DNA of 64,000 nucleotides. It comes from Cucumis sativus (lineage: Eukaryota; Streptophyta; Magnoliopsida; Cucurbitales; Cucurbitaceae). The translations under genes and the position numbers were made by a program. The notes under the pieces were generated by a model that was given only the letters and a program-made list of their open reading frames with translations, was not told the DNA's origin and made no database searches. This document shows, one piece after another, positions 47,688-59,300 of the stretch. Where the stretch lies: positions 15,500,001 to 15,564,000 of the forward strand of contig NC_026656.2 in assembly GCF_000004075.3 (NCBI RefSeq), written 5' to 3'. Every line of letters begins with the position of its first letter. Position 1 is the first letter of the stretch.

Positions 47688-50611
47688 TCATACGTAACTG
47701 TCTATTAGTGACTTCCTCATTTCTTCAACAATGGAACTTGGTTGAGCCTCCCTCAATTTGAAAACACTCTCAATGACCGATAACTCGGTGGCACTGGTGT
47801 CTGAACCACAAAATGCAGTCCAGTCATTTGCTGTCAACCCAGCAGCAATCACCGCACTTCCACGATTCACGGTTCCAGCAACTAATGGGACCTGAAGAAG
47901 AGTTGATAGCTCATCTAGATCTTCAATAGATGTATGTGGATGAACCTGCAGAATATTTGCACTTCAGGTAATTCTTTTACATGAAGTTGAAGGAATGAAG
48001 CTCAATATGGAAACTACACTTGGTTAAGGAGCACAGGAGGTTAATATTACCAAGCCACCCCTGTTTGTGAAGCTACAGTAGCTTCCCACGAGGTCGTTGC
48101 CTGCTACTGTCTGCCTAAAGACCTCAACTCCCAGAACATCAGCAATGAGATCTTCAGTTTCCTGATCACAACGAGAGAACTTGATTCTTTTAGTAGAAAA
48201 AGAGGAATGCATGGCAAAAGTCAGAAGTAAAGCAGCCTCAAGTTCCAGTTGTATAATTTGCAAAAGACAACTTTTTTAAGAAGATACTCCAATCAAAGAG
48301 TCCATATTCTGTAGCATGTCCTGTCTTTATTTGAATATGTGCTCAACATTGACACTCAGTTCAGAAATTACCCACACTGCTCAAAAGAAGCTATTGTTTT
48401 CGAGGCAGGTACAAGCTATTTCATGAACATTTTCGAGGAACTAGGATATTAAAAAAATTGAAATGGGAGATCACTGTTCAAGAGATTACAAGCTAAGACA
48501 AACTGATGGTGAGATAGAAAGTGACTAGAAAGCATAATGTGAAGTGGGAAGGATAAGTCAAAAAATACCCGATCAAGATCAGTATGTGCGAGAGCGACAT
48601 GATCATTACAAGCAATTGTATTCCCCAGAGCAGACAATCTCTCTTGTATACGTTGAACAACAACTTGGTCAGGTAGGCTGTTCCTCAAGTGCTGGAGTTC
48701 TTCAAATGCAAAGAACAGGAACAGAATGTCAATTATATAATTTGGCAATGCACATCAACACTAAATAACACAAAATTAAAGAACCAGAAGAATTTCGTGC
48801 AAACACACATGTATAATGGCAATGCTTAAAACTTTGAGCAATCATGTGCAAGACATTAAATCATTATTGCATAATGATGAAGTTTTTATATTCATAATCA
48901 TGTGGGTACTTTATTTTTCATCCTTTTTCTTTTTTTTTCAAAAAAACATATGTACATTTCTCATCCTTACTGCCCACAAAAAATTAATGCCTCTATGATT
49001 TTTTTAGATGAAAAAATCACTTTAATTGAGAAAAGAATGAAAGAATGCATAGGCATACAAAAAACCAAGCCCACAAAAAGGAAAGACACCATTTACAAGA
49101 AGGGGCTCCAACTATGCAAATTCATTTCTAAAGAATAATTACAAAAAGTCTTCGCAATTGAAGCAGAGAGAGAAACATGAAAACGAACAAGGGACCTGGT
49201 CCCTCTCCACTCCCCTAGACGCCCTTCTGTGTCCCTCATCCCACAAAACCCATAACACCCACACACACCGGCAAGCAAAAGAAACCAACCTCTATGATCT
49301 TTTAATAGGAAATAGTAACATTATCAATGAGATAGAAATTACAAAAAAGGGAGTATCTTTCCGATCCAATGAATTAAGAAAAAGACTACCCCAATTGGTC
49401 ATGCAATTGGATATTTCAAAGAAAAATATAATAAACACTTACCAATTTGGTAGTAACCACTAAAATTACATAAGAAATTTCAAATAGACATAAAGAATTT
49501 ATGATGAGTCTTGAACCTTGAGTAAGACAAAGATTCAAATCTGGAATTTTTTTATTAATTGATTAAAGGAGATAGGGAAAGCCTAATATATACAAGGGTA
49601 ACTCAATCTCACAATGGAATCATCCATGACAATAGTTTCAAACTCCTGACCAAGGAGATAACCATTCATGTAAATAACCAGTGTCAGACATTATTAGTAC
49701 ACAAAAAAAAAAGGCAAAATTAGATTTGTTTTTCTGATGACAAACATTCAATCAGAATTTAATTGTTGGTATGAAATTACAAAAGAGCAACATACATAAT
49801 GCCATTCAAACGGCAAGATTGTAATCACAAAAAAAAAATGAACATAGACCAACACCAACCAAGAAAGAGATGTATGCAAAAGGTGTTAAAAAAATGTATA
49901 AAATCCGATCCTTTAGTTCAAAATGAGCATATATAGGTTTTAATGATGAAAGTCCACAATTCAAAATCTCAAATATTGTTTTCAATTACATACTCCGATT
50001 CAATACTCTCTTAGTCTTAAAGATACACAGATACTAAAACAAATGTGTACCCCAACTATGAAATCAAGAGCGTAATATGACAAGAAAGATAGAAAAAGGA
50101 TTACCTTGGTCAGTAGTGGTGTGTGGTAGAAGAAGCCCATTTTTATTTCCTAAAAGAAAAACAATGTCACATAAATTGGGTCTCACGTCATTAACGGTTA
50201 CCCTAACTTATGAAAATAATAATTAAAAATAAACAAAGGAGTGAGTTTTAGTTTTACCAGCACATAGACGACCAATAATGCGAGTGCCATGAATAGATGT
50301 TTTAACCACGGGAATGACAGCACCTAATTCAGCTTCAAAGGTACTAAACATGAAAAAAAAAATTCTTATTGAGAAATTGGTTAAGTTCACAAGATAAAAT
50401 GAATAAAGGGAAAAGAAAAAACCTATAGAAATCCTCAGAACCACCAATTGCAACCAGACAGTACGAATTAGTGAGCTTGGAGAAAACTCCAATTTCACAT
50501 GAGTTTTCAAACATAAGCCCTAAAAAAGAACAAACAAAAGAATATATAAGTAGAAGAAGAACAAAAAAAAAAAAAAAAAAGAATGTAAAGCATAAACTTA
50601 CTGGTCGCCAT
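47688..50611 (-). CDS. EIF6: Eukaryotic translation initiation factor 6
   Basis: Anti-association factor that binds pre-60S ribosomes, needed for 60S biogenesis and export and for preventing premature 80S joining. Seven exons: 50611-50602, 50519-50423, 50343-50258, 50149-50105, 48699-48569, 48161-48051, 47945-47688. They total 738 nt, 245 aa, the exact family length. Exon 1 encodes only MAT plus one base. The pentein-fold repeats are collinear with the family: [90 protein letters not shown], and [20 protein letters not shown]. All catalytically relevant surfaces appear intact. It probably has a 5'-UTR intron (see 51,401-51,540). Confidence 0.95.
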
Positions 50612-50680
50612 GAAAAGGTTGAAGAAGGAAGATGAAGAAGAAATTCACAACCGCTATGTCAAAAAGATCCCAATTGAAAC

Positions 50681-51600
50681 CTAATTTACAAAATAAACTG
50701 TAAACCCCACATTTATAGGCAAAATCTATAACCAATCTTAATCAAATATAGAAATAATTATTGCTGCTGTAATTTAAGAATTTATATGTAATTTGTTTTA
50801 AATTTTAGGTTAATATTGTCAATGAACTACAAATAATTTTAAGAGATCGTGACCGTTTACAATTTCCATCTTTATTTTTTTTAAAAAAAATTATCTTCCC
50901 ATTTTATGATTATTTATTAACAAAAAAAACCTATTTTTAATACAATATCAAAATGCGTGGGTGTGACGGCAGAAGGAAATCCAAGTTGGCCACTTGAAAT
51001 TCCTGTTTCTTTGGGATCAAGTAATGCTTTTTAGTGGGTGTGCACGGTTTGCTTTGGTTTGGTTCGGTTCGATTATGGACCAACCAAGAACCGAACCCTA
51101 AATCGAGTGTTTTATTTACAGTTTTTTTAATCAAACCAACCTAATCAGATCAGGTGAGAAGGTATGTCCTTCTACCTTATGCATTCGGTCAGGTCATAAG
51201 GTCGGTTAAAACCTAATGCACAACAATCGCCCTTTCGAAGTTTTAAGGGATTTATCAAATAGCTGTTGAATAAAGATGACATCTATTTGTCTAACTTCGG
51301 TAATAAAATCAAGGAGAAAAGTTCAAGAACTCAATGAATGAATTAAATGGAAGCAAAGGAAGAAGAATTAGGATGAGAACTAAAAGGGGAGAAAGTTTAC
51401 CTCAAACAATAGGAGAAGTGAAATTGCGTTTGCGGCGGCCGTCGTCGAGAGGAGAATGACTAGAGCGAGAGGCGGGAGAGTACAGGGAGTGGGAGTGGGA
51501 GTGGGAGTGGGAAAGAGAGCGGGAGAGGTTCTAGGTTTTCCAAGTAATTTTAGTTTTCTATTTTCAAAATGGGATTGTGCCGATGGGCTGGGCTTAGTTT
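50681..51600 (-). promoter_or_regulatory. Likely eIF6 promoter, 5'-UTR exon and 5'-UTR intron
   Basis: On the minus strand a GC-rich segment (~51,540-51,401) with a (GGGAGT)n tract ends in a good donor (TTGAG|GTAAAC at 51,400). An acceptor (ttttgtaaattag|G at 50,681) lies 70 bases before the eIF6 ATG, which implies a 720-bp 5'-UTR intron. Upstream, two adjoining TGGGCT motifs at 51,584-51,594 resemble site II elements, again typical for ribosome-biogenesis genes. A 60-70-codon Pro/Thr repeat frame here is not convincing as protein. Confidence 0.5.
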
Positions 51601-53397
51601 CTTTTTCATGGTAAAGTATCATTTTTTTCAAATACTTGTGGAGGGTTTCGAGCAGAGAATGATTATGATAATCATTGTATTTTAATAATATGTGTTTGGA
51701 CTTATGGTTATTATTGAAAGTGTTATGGTAATACGTGTTTGGAGAAAGAGTTATAATTGTGGTGTTATTATAACATGTGTTTAGAGAAAAAGTTATGAGC
51801 CTAGTATTATGATAAAATGAAGTATGAAAATTTGTAGGGTTATTTAACCCTAATCCTAAAAATTGTAAACTATTTCCCCAATCAAGGTTTGGACCATAAT
51901 TCTTTTCCTAAGCCCTCTAAATCCCCACCCCCAAACAAACCCTCCAAGTTTGTTTATTTTTAATATATACACACTAAAATGTGTCTCTAAAATTTGAAAA
52001 CACTATGGGCATAAACATTATTGTTACCATTTAATCATTTTCGGTAAAAAAAATAACAAAGGAGATTAAAAGGGAAACCTTTTAGAATATTGATTAAATT
52101 GTAATCTCAAAACTAAGCTAACAATTAGGAGTCAGAAAAATAAAATGAAAACCAAAAAAGAAGAAAAGTGTTTTAATAACAATTAATAATAAAAATAAAA
52201 CAGCATTTATATTATGTTAAAAATGATCTACAAAACCATTTATATTATGTTAAAAATGATCTACAATGGAATCACTGCAATGTAGTTACAATTATGGTTC
52301 CTATTTCATCTTGATACCAACAATCCTATTTTGCAAAAATTAGAGTTCACTCAACAAACTCTCTTTTAATATATTAAAATTCATTTCAATTTAAACAATA
52401 GTGATACTTTTAATATATTAAAATTCATATCAATTTAAAGAATATTGATACGATAATTGTATCAATATAAACCAGATAATTGTATCAATATAAACCATAA
52501 CTTTGAAGTTGGTACCAATTTAAATTTGAACTATTAGTTTTACGTTTAAATTGATACTAACTCATATATACATTGATATAATTATTATTTAGAGTGTAAT
52601 TGTTACAAGTCCATAGTTCAGAAAGTATAAAATGATATTTGCCATACTAAAAGAACATCTCTTTTGATCAGTGAGAAAAGTTAAATTCCTTGGGATTTGG
52701 CTTTAGCCCTCTTATAAATTTCATAACATCAAATTAACAAAATTTTAAAGGTATTCAAATTAACAAATAGATAAAAAAAAAAATTGTTATTAATGGTCAT
52801 ATTTGTTATATTTCCATTAATAGATTCATCCGTTTTATCAATGTCATATTCATAGACATCGAAATGTCATTCAAACTGAGCCAAAACAAACTCTTCAAAA
52901 CATGGTATTAACATTTTGTAGATAAAAAGAAAAAAAAAACAAACAAACAAAAAAAGTTAACAATAGATAAATAGTTTACAAGATATTGACTTTACATGAT
53001 CCAAAACAAACAAATACCTCTTCAACGAAAAAGAATTATAAATTTGAATCCCCACTCTCCTGTATGAAAGGTAAATATAAACAAATATATATGAAGTGTT
53101 TCGCTAATGATTTCTTTCTTTTGATGAATTTAGAACCTTGTTGAGGGCTGCACTAAGAAACTCTTCAAAATATGATATTATTCAGAGCATAACTGAAGCT
53201 CAACAAAATGTGAACTTGAAGATTTAAAGTGACCAAACAAGTGGAAGACCCTATTTCATTCCAAGCCATATACGCTCATTTTACCCATATACATACTCAT
53301 GAATTAAAAAAAAAAAATACTAATTCAACATAACCGACGCAAATTAGAGAAATAAAAGAAAAACGACAATGGAAAACTTTGAAATCACAATTCTTCT
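51601..53397. other. AT-rich intergenic region
   Basis: The stretch 51,640-51,960 contains repeated gtgtttggagaaa(a)gagttat-like strings and ends with cccccaaacaaaccctcc, suggesting decayed MITE-type sequence. Near 52,200-52,270 a tttatattatgttaaaaatgatctacaa unit is duplicated, and near 52,375-52,500 further short duplications occur. No coding sequence recognised. Confidence 0.4.
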
Positions 53398-56300
53398 TTA
53401 CTTGTGAAAGAACAAAACTCGCTTTCTGCCTTTTCTTCTCTCGCTAGCCTGCAAAGCATAGTACAATTTAACTATTATTCAGAAGATAAAAGGATAATGT
53501 TGCTCTTGACAAAGCAATTTAAGAACTAAGCTTCGAAAACATTGTTAGCTCAGCAACATTTGCCATTGCTAGTACCTCACTTCAGAGCAATTAAGGAAAT
53601 TCTAAACTCTCAGGCTTGATATCTGAAATTACTATTAGGCCATTAAAAAAATGTCTAAACTACATTGGTTATTCCGTTTTTGTTTACGACGAGATTAAGC
53701 AGACTAAAATCACATTGGTGGTAAACTGCAAACTCGAACTCCTAGTGCTGGGCACAATGTTGTCAGTTGATTGGATAGTATCCCTAAAATATAATTACAA
53801 AAGAAAACCACTATCCCAATATTCCTAAATCCCAATTGTTTTAACGATGTCTCACTAATAGCAAATGAAAGGAAGCTCTCATAGCAAAGGAATTCAGACC
53901 AAAAGTCCCAGAGATTCCACTCCGACTTTCCTAGGGGAAGATCAATTATTACATCAGTCGTCTATCAAAAAGAATTATTTATTAGAAATAGAGAGCACCA
54001 AACAATTTGTGTTTAGGGCAATTCATTGAAATTAGAAGTTTAGGGCAAAAAAATGAACTCACCTTATAAAATCTTAATGGTACAAAATACAGATTAAATT
54101 TTCTTCCCCTTTTTCCTTCAGTAGCCTTGAAGAGGGAGATTACCAGATTTACATATCCTCAAAAGAGCAAGAGTAAAGGGCGTGCTCATGTACTGGCAGC
54201 TACTAGATTTACATATCCTCGAAAGAGCAAGAGTAAAAATGGCATGCTCATGAACTGGCAGCTGGATGGGTGGACAGCTCGTCCATATGAATGACAGTGG
54301 GACTTACATAAAGAGGGGAGATCTTGAGTCATTGTAACTAACTAGAGAAATATGATAGTATAGAACACTAACTAGAGAAATCTGAAAGTATACAACGGAT
54401 ATACAAAAGAATGAACTGGAGAGAAGCTAAGATAAGGATCTAAGATTTTTTCTGGAGACACTCAGCCCTAATTATGTAGAAAGGAACGTGTCAAAAGACT
54501 AATTTTATCGTAGGCTCTCTAGAAACTAGACTAAAAAACATGAACAGCTCTTCCACTAAGCCTAGTTTCTCAGCCTTGATTGCATATGGGGAAAGGAAAG
54601 ATCAAGCCAGGAAAGAGAGAGAGCTATTATCTTTCTTGGTCGTCGGTCAAGCAAAATATTCAATCGTCTTCCGGTGAAAGGAATGTTCCGTTTATGAAAC
54701 TCATTTCTGAAGTCCTGAAGTTTTTTTTACATATATTTTTAAATTCAATAATATATAATTCCAAAACTAAATATTTTATATACTTCCAAAATGATTCCCT
54801 ACAATAAAAGATTTTTCCTACAAAAAGAAAATCAAAAAATAAAAACAGAAGTTACATCCCGTTATTTTCAAGCAAAGAATTGGAGACAAAAAATAGAAGA
54901 CATACCCTTAGAATAAATAATCTCAAGGTTAGCACTATGGTATCTCTGCAACTGCAAACGAAATAAATAAATAAATAAATCACTGCAGACAATGCAATTG
55001 AAAATATTACATTATAAAAATGAATTACATTTTAAAATCAGAACTTGATATAATGCAAGAACTTCCTTAAATTTTATTTTATATTTGTGAGTGTCTAAAC
55101 CAACTTAAATTTTATTTTATATTTGTGAGTGTCTAAACCAACTTAGATGCAACTTAAATAATATTTATTTTAATATTCGTGAGTGTCTAAATCAACTTAC
55201 ATGCAACTTAAATAATATTACGGGACAACCTGCCTAACCCAACAACATTTAGGTGTCAAAAAAACTAATAGGAAATTAACTTCTAAATAGGTAACCACTA
55301 TAGGTTGAATCTTTGATCTCTTACTCATCTTTGACCTTAGTGACTATGCATTTAATTTACCACTATGCTATAACCCATGATGGTTAACAACTTCCTTATA
55401 TTGTAATTGAATTGATAATACAGCAATGTCAAATGAAAGTTCAAATTTCTTTACCCAAAATTTTTTTTGATCCTAGTCCCAGTTCAGCTAGGTTCAGTCG
55501 TGAATTCAAACTGATGTAATATTGTCTGAAGTATTTTTTTTCAAAGCAACGGAATTTTTTAACTGATTTAGTAAAAAGTACACAGAAGTTTTTTTTTTTT
55601 TTATCAATTTTGAGAAGCTTCTAATAAACACTCAAACTAGAATTAATCTGTTAGGTAACCAACCTAACAAGGAAATGCTAAAGAATACAAGAACATATTA
55701 TTGAAAAGAGAGACAACGAGTTCACACCAATTTACGTGGAAACCCGAGTACCGGGAGAAAAACCACGATTGTTTGTTGTTATTATTTTCTAATGAATAAA
55801 ACAATGGGTACATGGGAGAATAAATAGAGTACACAATGGAATAAAAAAGGAAAAGATTTAGGAAAATAAGGAATACATTCCCATAATCTTTCCATAATTA
55901 TTCTAGGATTCTAACAAGGAAAAAGCCTAGAAAAAAAGGAAAGAATTCCAACACTCCCCCTCAAGTTGGGACGTAAATATCAATGAGGCCCAACTTGCTA
56001 ACGCAGAAAGTCGAAGTTTGGTCTGAGAAGCCCTTTGGTAAGAACATCAGCAACCTGTTGACTCGAAGGGATGTACGGAATGCATATGCTCCCACTGTCA
56101 AGTTTTTCTTTGATAAAATGTCGATCAATCTCAACATGTTTAGTTCTATCATGTTGAACAGGGTTGTTAGCAATACTAATAGCGGCTTTATTATCACAGA
56201 AAAGCTTCAATGGTGTCTCACATTCCTGATGAAGATCTGTCAAAACTTTCTGAAGCCAAATTTCCTCACATATTCCTAAACTCATAGCTCTGTATTCAGC

Positions 56301-59300
56301 CTCAGCGCTGCTCCTGGCCACAACACTTTGCTTCTTACTCCTCCAAGTTACAAGATTGCCCCAAACAAAGGTACAATAACCAGAGGTAGATTTTCTGTCA
56401 ACAACAGATCCTGCCCAATCCGAGTCAGTGTATGCCTCAATGGTCTTTCTGTCTGTTTTTCTAAACATCAGCCCTTTACCAGGTGTTGATTTTAAGTATC
56501 TCAAGATTCTGTTGACAGCTTTCATGTGTTCCTCATTAGGGGTCTGCATAAACTGGCTGACAACACTCACAGCAAAGGAAATATCAGGACGAGTATGAGA
56601 TAAGTAAATTAATTTACCCACGAGGCGTTGATACTGTTCTTTATCAACTGGAACTTGATCATCAGAGTTTCCTAGTTTGCAGTTGAATTCAATAGGAGTG
56701 TCAGTGGGACGACATCCTAACATACCTGTCTCGGTTAACAAATCAAGGATGTATTTTCTTTGAGATACGGAGATACCTTCTTTAGATCTGGCCACCTCCA
56801 TTCCAAGGAAATATTTCAAATTTCCCAAATCCTTGATTTCAAACTCATCGCCCATTCTCTGCTTTAGTTGACTGATTTCTGCCTGATCATCTCCAGTCAA
56901 AACAATGTCATCCACATAAACTATTAGAACAGCAATCTTTCCTGTTTTGGAAACCTTTGTAAATAAAGTATGATCAGAGTGTCCCTGCCTGTACCCTTGG
57001 GACTTGACAAAGGTAGTGAATCTGTCAAACCATGCTCTGGGAGACTGTTTCAGACCATATATAGATTTCTGGAGTTTACACACATGCTGACCAAACTGGG
57101 CTTCAAATCCAGGCGGAGGGCTCATGTAGACTTCCTCTACGAGGTCTCCATTCAAAAAGGCATTCTTAACATCCAGCTGATATAGAGGCCAATCTTTGTT
57201 CACAGCAACAAATAACAGAACTCTAATAGTATTCAACTTAGCAACTGGAGAAAAAGTTTCTGAATAGTCAATACCATAGGTTTGAGTAAATCCCTTCGCA
57301 ACTAACCTTGCCTTGTGTCTGTCAAGAGTACCATCAGCTTTGTATTTGAGAGAGAACACCCATTTGCATCCCACAGTTTTGTGTCCCTTAGGTAGAGTAC
57401 AAATGTCCCAAGTACTATTCTTTTCAAGAGCTTTCATCTCTTCCATGACAGCATTCTTCCATTCAGGATACTTTAAAGCAGTGTAGATATCTTTTGGTAT
57501 TATGGTAGAGTCAAGGCTTGCTGTAAAAGCTCTGAACTGAGGAGAGAGACTATCGTAGGAAACATAATTGCAAATGGGGTGTTTAGTACAAGACCTGGTG
57601 CCTTTTCTCAGAGCAATGGGAATGTCAAGAGAGGAATCATACTCATCTGATTTTCCTGTATGACCCTGTTCCGCTTCATTATTACGGGTTTCTATTCTGA
57701 CCTCAATCTCATCACCACTGTCCTTTTCTTCCACGTTTTCAAGAACAGCAACATTAGACCTGTCATTCTCACTTATCATATTCTTAGTACAGGGTTCAGT
57801 AGGGTTTTCCATACCTTGATCTCGAGAGAGGTTCAGAGTCTTGGACTGGAGCCGGCGGCTGACTAGTAGGGGAACCGACTTCCTTTTTGTGATTCCTCCT
57901 GTAGTACGTTTTCCAGGGGACTTGGTTTGTGGGTAGGACTATGGAATGAGGAATGATGTTAGACACAACACTAGGAGTGGGTTCGATGAATTCAAAGGTG
58001 TTGTTAGACTCTTCACTCACACTCTCCCCCTGAAGATGGCTAACGGGAAAGTAGGGTCGATCCTCACAGAAAGTAACATCCATAGTGACAAAGTATTTTC
58101 TGGATGGTGGGTGAAAACATTTATAACCACGCTGGTGAGGGGGATACCCAACAAACACACATGCCTGAGCCCGAGGGGTAAATTTGGTTTGATTAGGGCC
58201 AAAATTATGGACATAAGCGGTACACCCAAACACACGAAGAGGAACCTCAGAAACATGACGAGTCGATGGGTAGGACTCCTTAAGACAATCTAAGGGAGTT
58301 TGAAGATGAAGAATACGAGAAGGCATTCTATTGATTAAATGAGCTGCTGTAAGAATAGCATCTCCCCACAAGTATGAAGGAAGGGAAGTAGAAAGCATAA
58401 GGGAACGGGCTACTTCCAGAAGGTGACGGTTTTTTCGCTCGGCCACTCCATTTTGTTGAGGAGTGTAGGCGCACGAGTTTTGATGAACAATCCCCTTGGA
58501 AGCAAGAAATTCACTAAGGTTATGGTTTTGGAATTCCCGACCATTATCACTCCGAAGAATAGCAATTTTTTGATGGAATTGTGTTTCAATGGTGTGATAG
58601 AAATTTTGAAACATAGAGGAAACCTCAGATTTATCAGTGATAAGGTAGACCCAGGTAAGACGGGTATGATCATCAATGAAGGTTACGAACCACCGTTTTC
58701 CAGATGAGGTTGTTATCTTGGATGGTCCCCAGACATCACTATGAACAAGAGTGAAGGGTTGGGTTGGTTTGTATGGTTGTGAGGGAAAAGAGACTCGATG
58801 TTGTTTGGCCTGAATACACACATCACAAGATAAGGTAGTCATCTCAACTTTAGAGAAGAGATGTGGAAATAAATGTTTCATATATTGAAAATTAGAGGTG
58901 GCCTAAACGAAAATGCCACAACATACAATCTTGTTCAGAAGTAGTGAAATAGGAAGATAAGAGACTAGTCCTAGGAATGCTACTAGAAGAGGTATCGTCA
59001 TCAAGGAGGTAGAGTCCCCTACTATGCCGGGCAGTGCCAATCATCCTCCCCGAGCTCAAGTCCTGAAAAGAGACAGAATCAGGTAAGAATATTGCTTTGC
59101 AGTTTAACTCATGAGTGATCTTGCTTATCGAAAGCAAATTATAAGATAGTTTGGGCACATGCAAAACATTATGTAAGGAGAGCCCTGCACAAGGAGAAAT
59201 CTTCCCCTTTCCAGCAATGGGGGCCAAGGAGCCATCTGCAATTCTAATTGTCTCGTTCCCAGCACAAGGAATGTAAGATACAAAATGTTCAGAGGACCCA

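Noticed and set aside
51380-51631. Minus-strand ORF with PTPTPTP repeat
   Set aside because: Produced by a (GGGAGT)n tract in what looks like a 5'-UTR exon; no homologous domain, and a donor site interrupts it.
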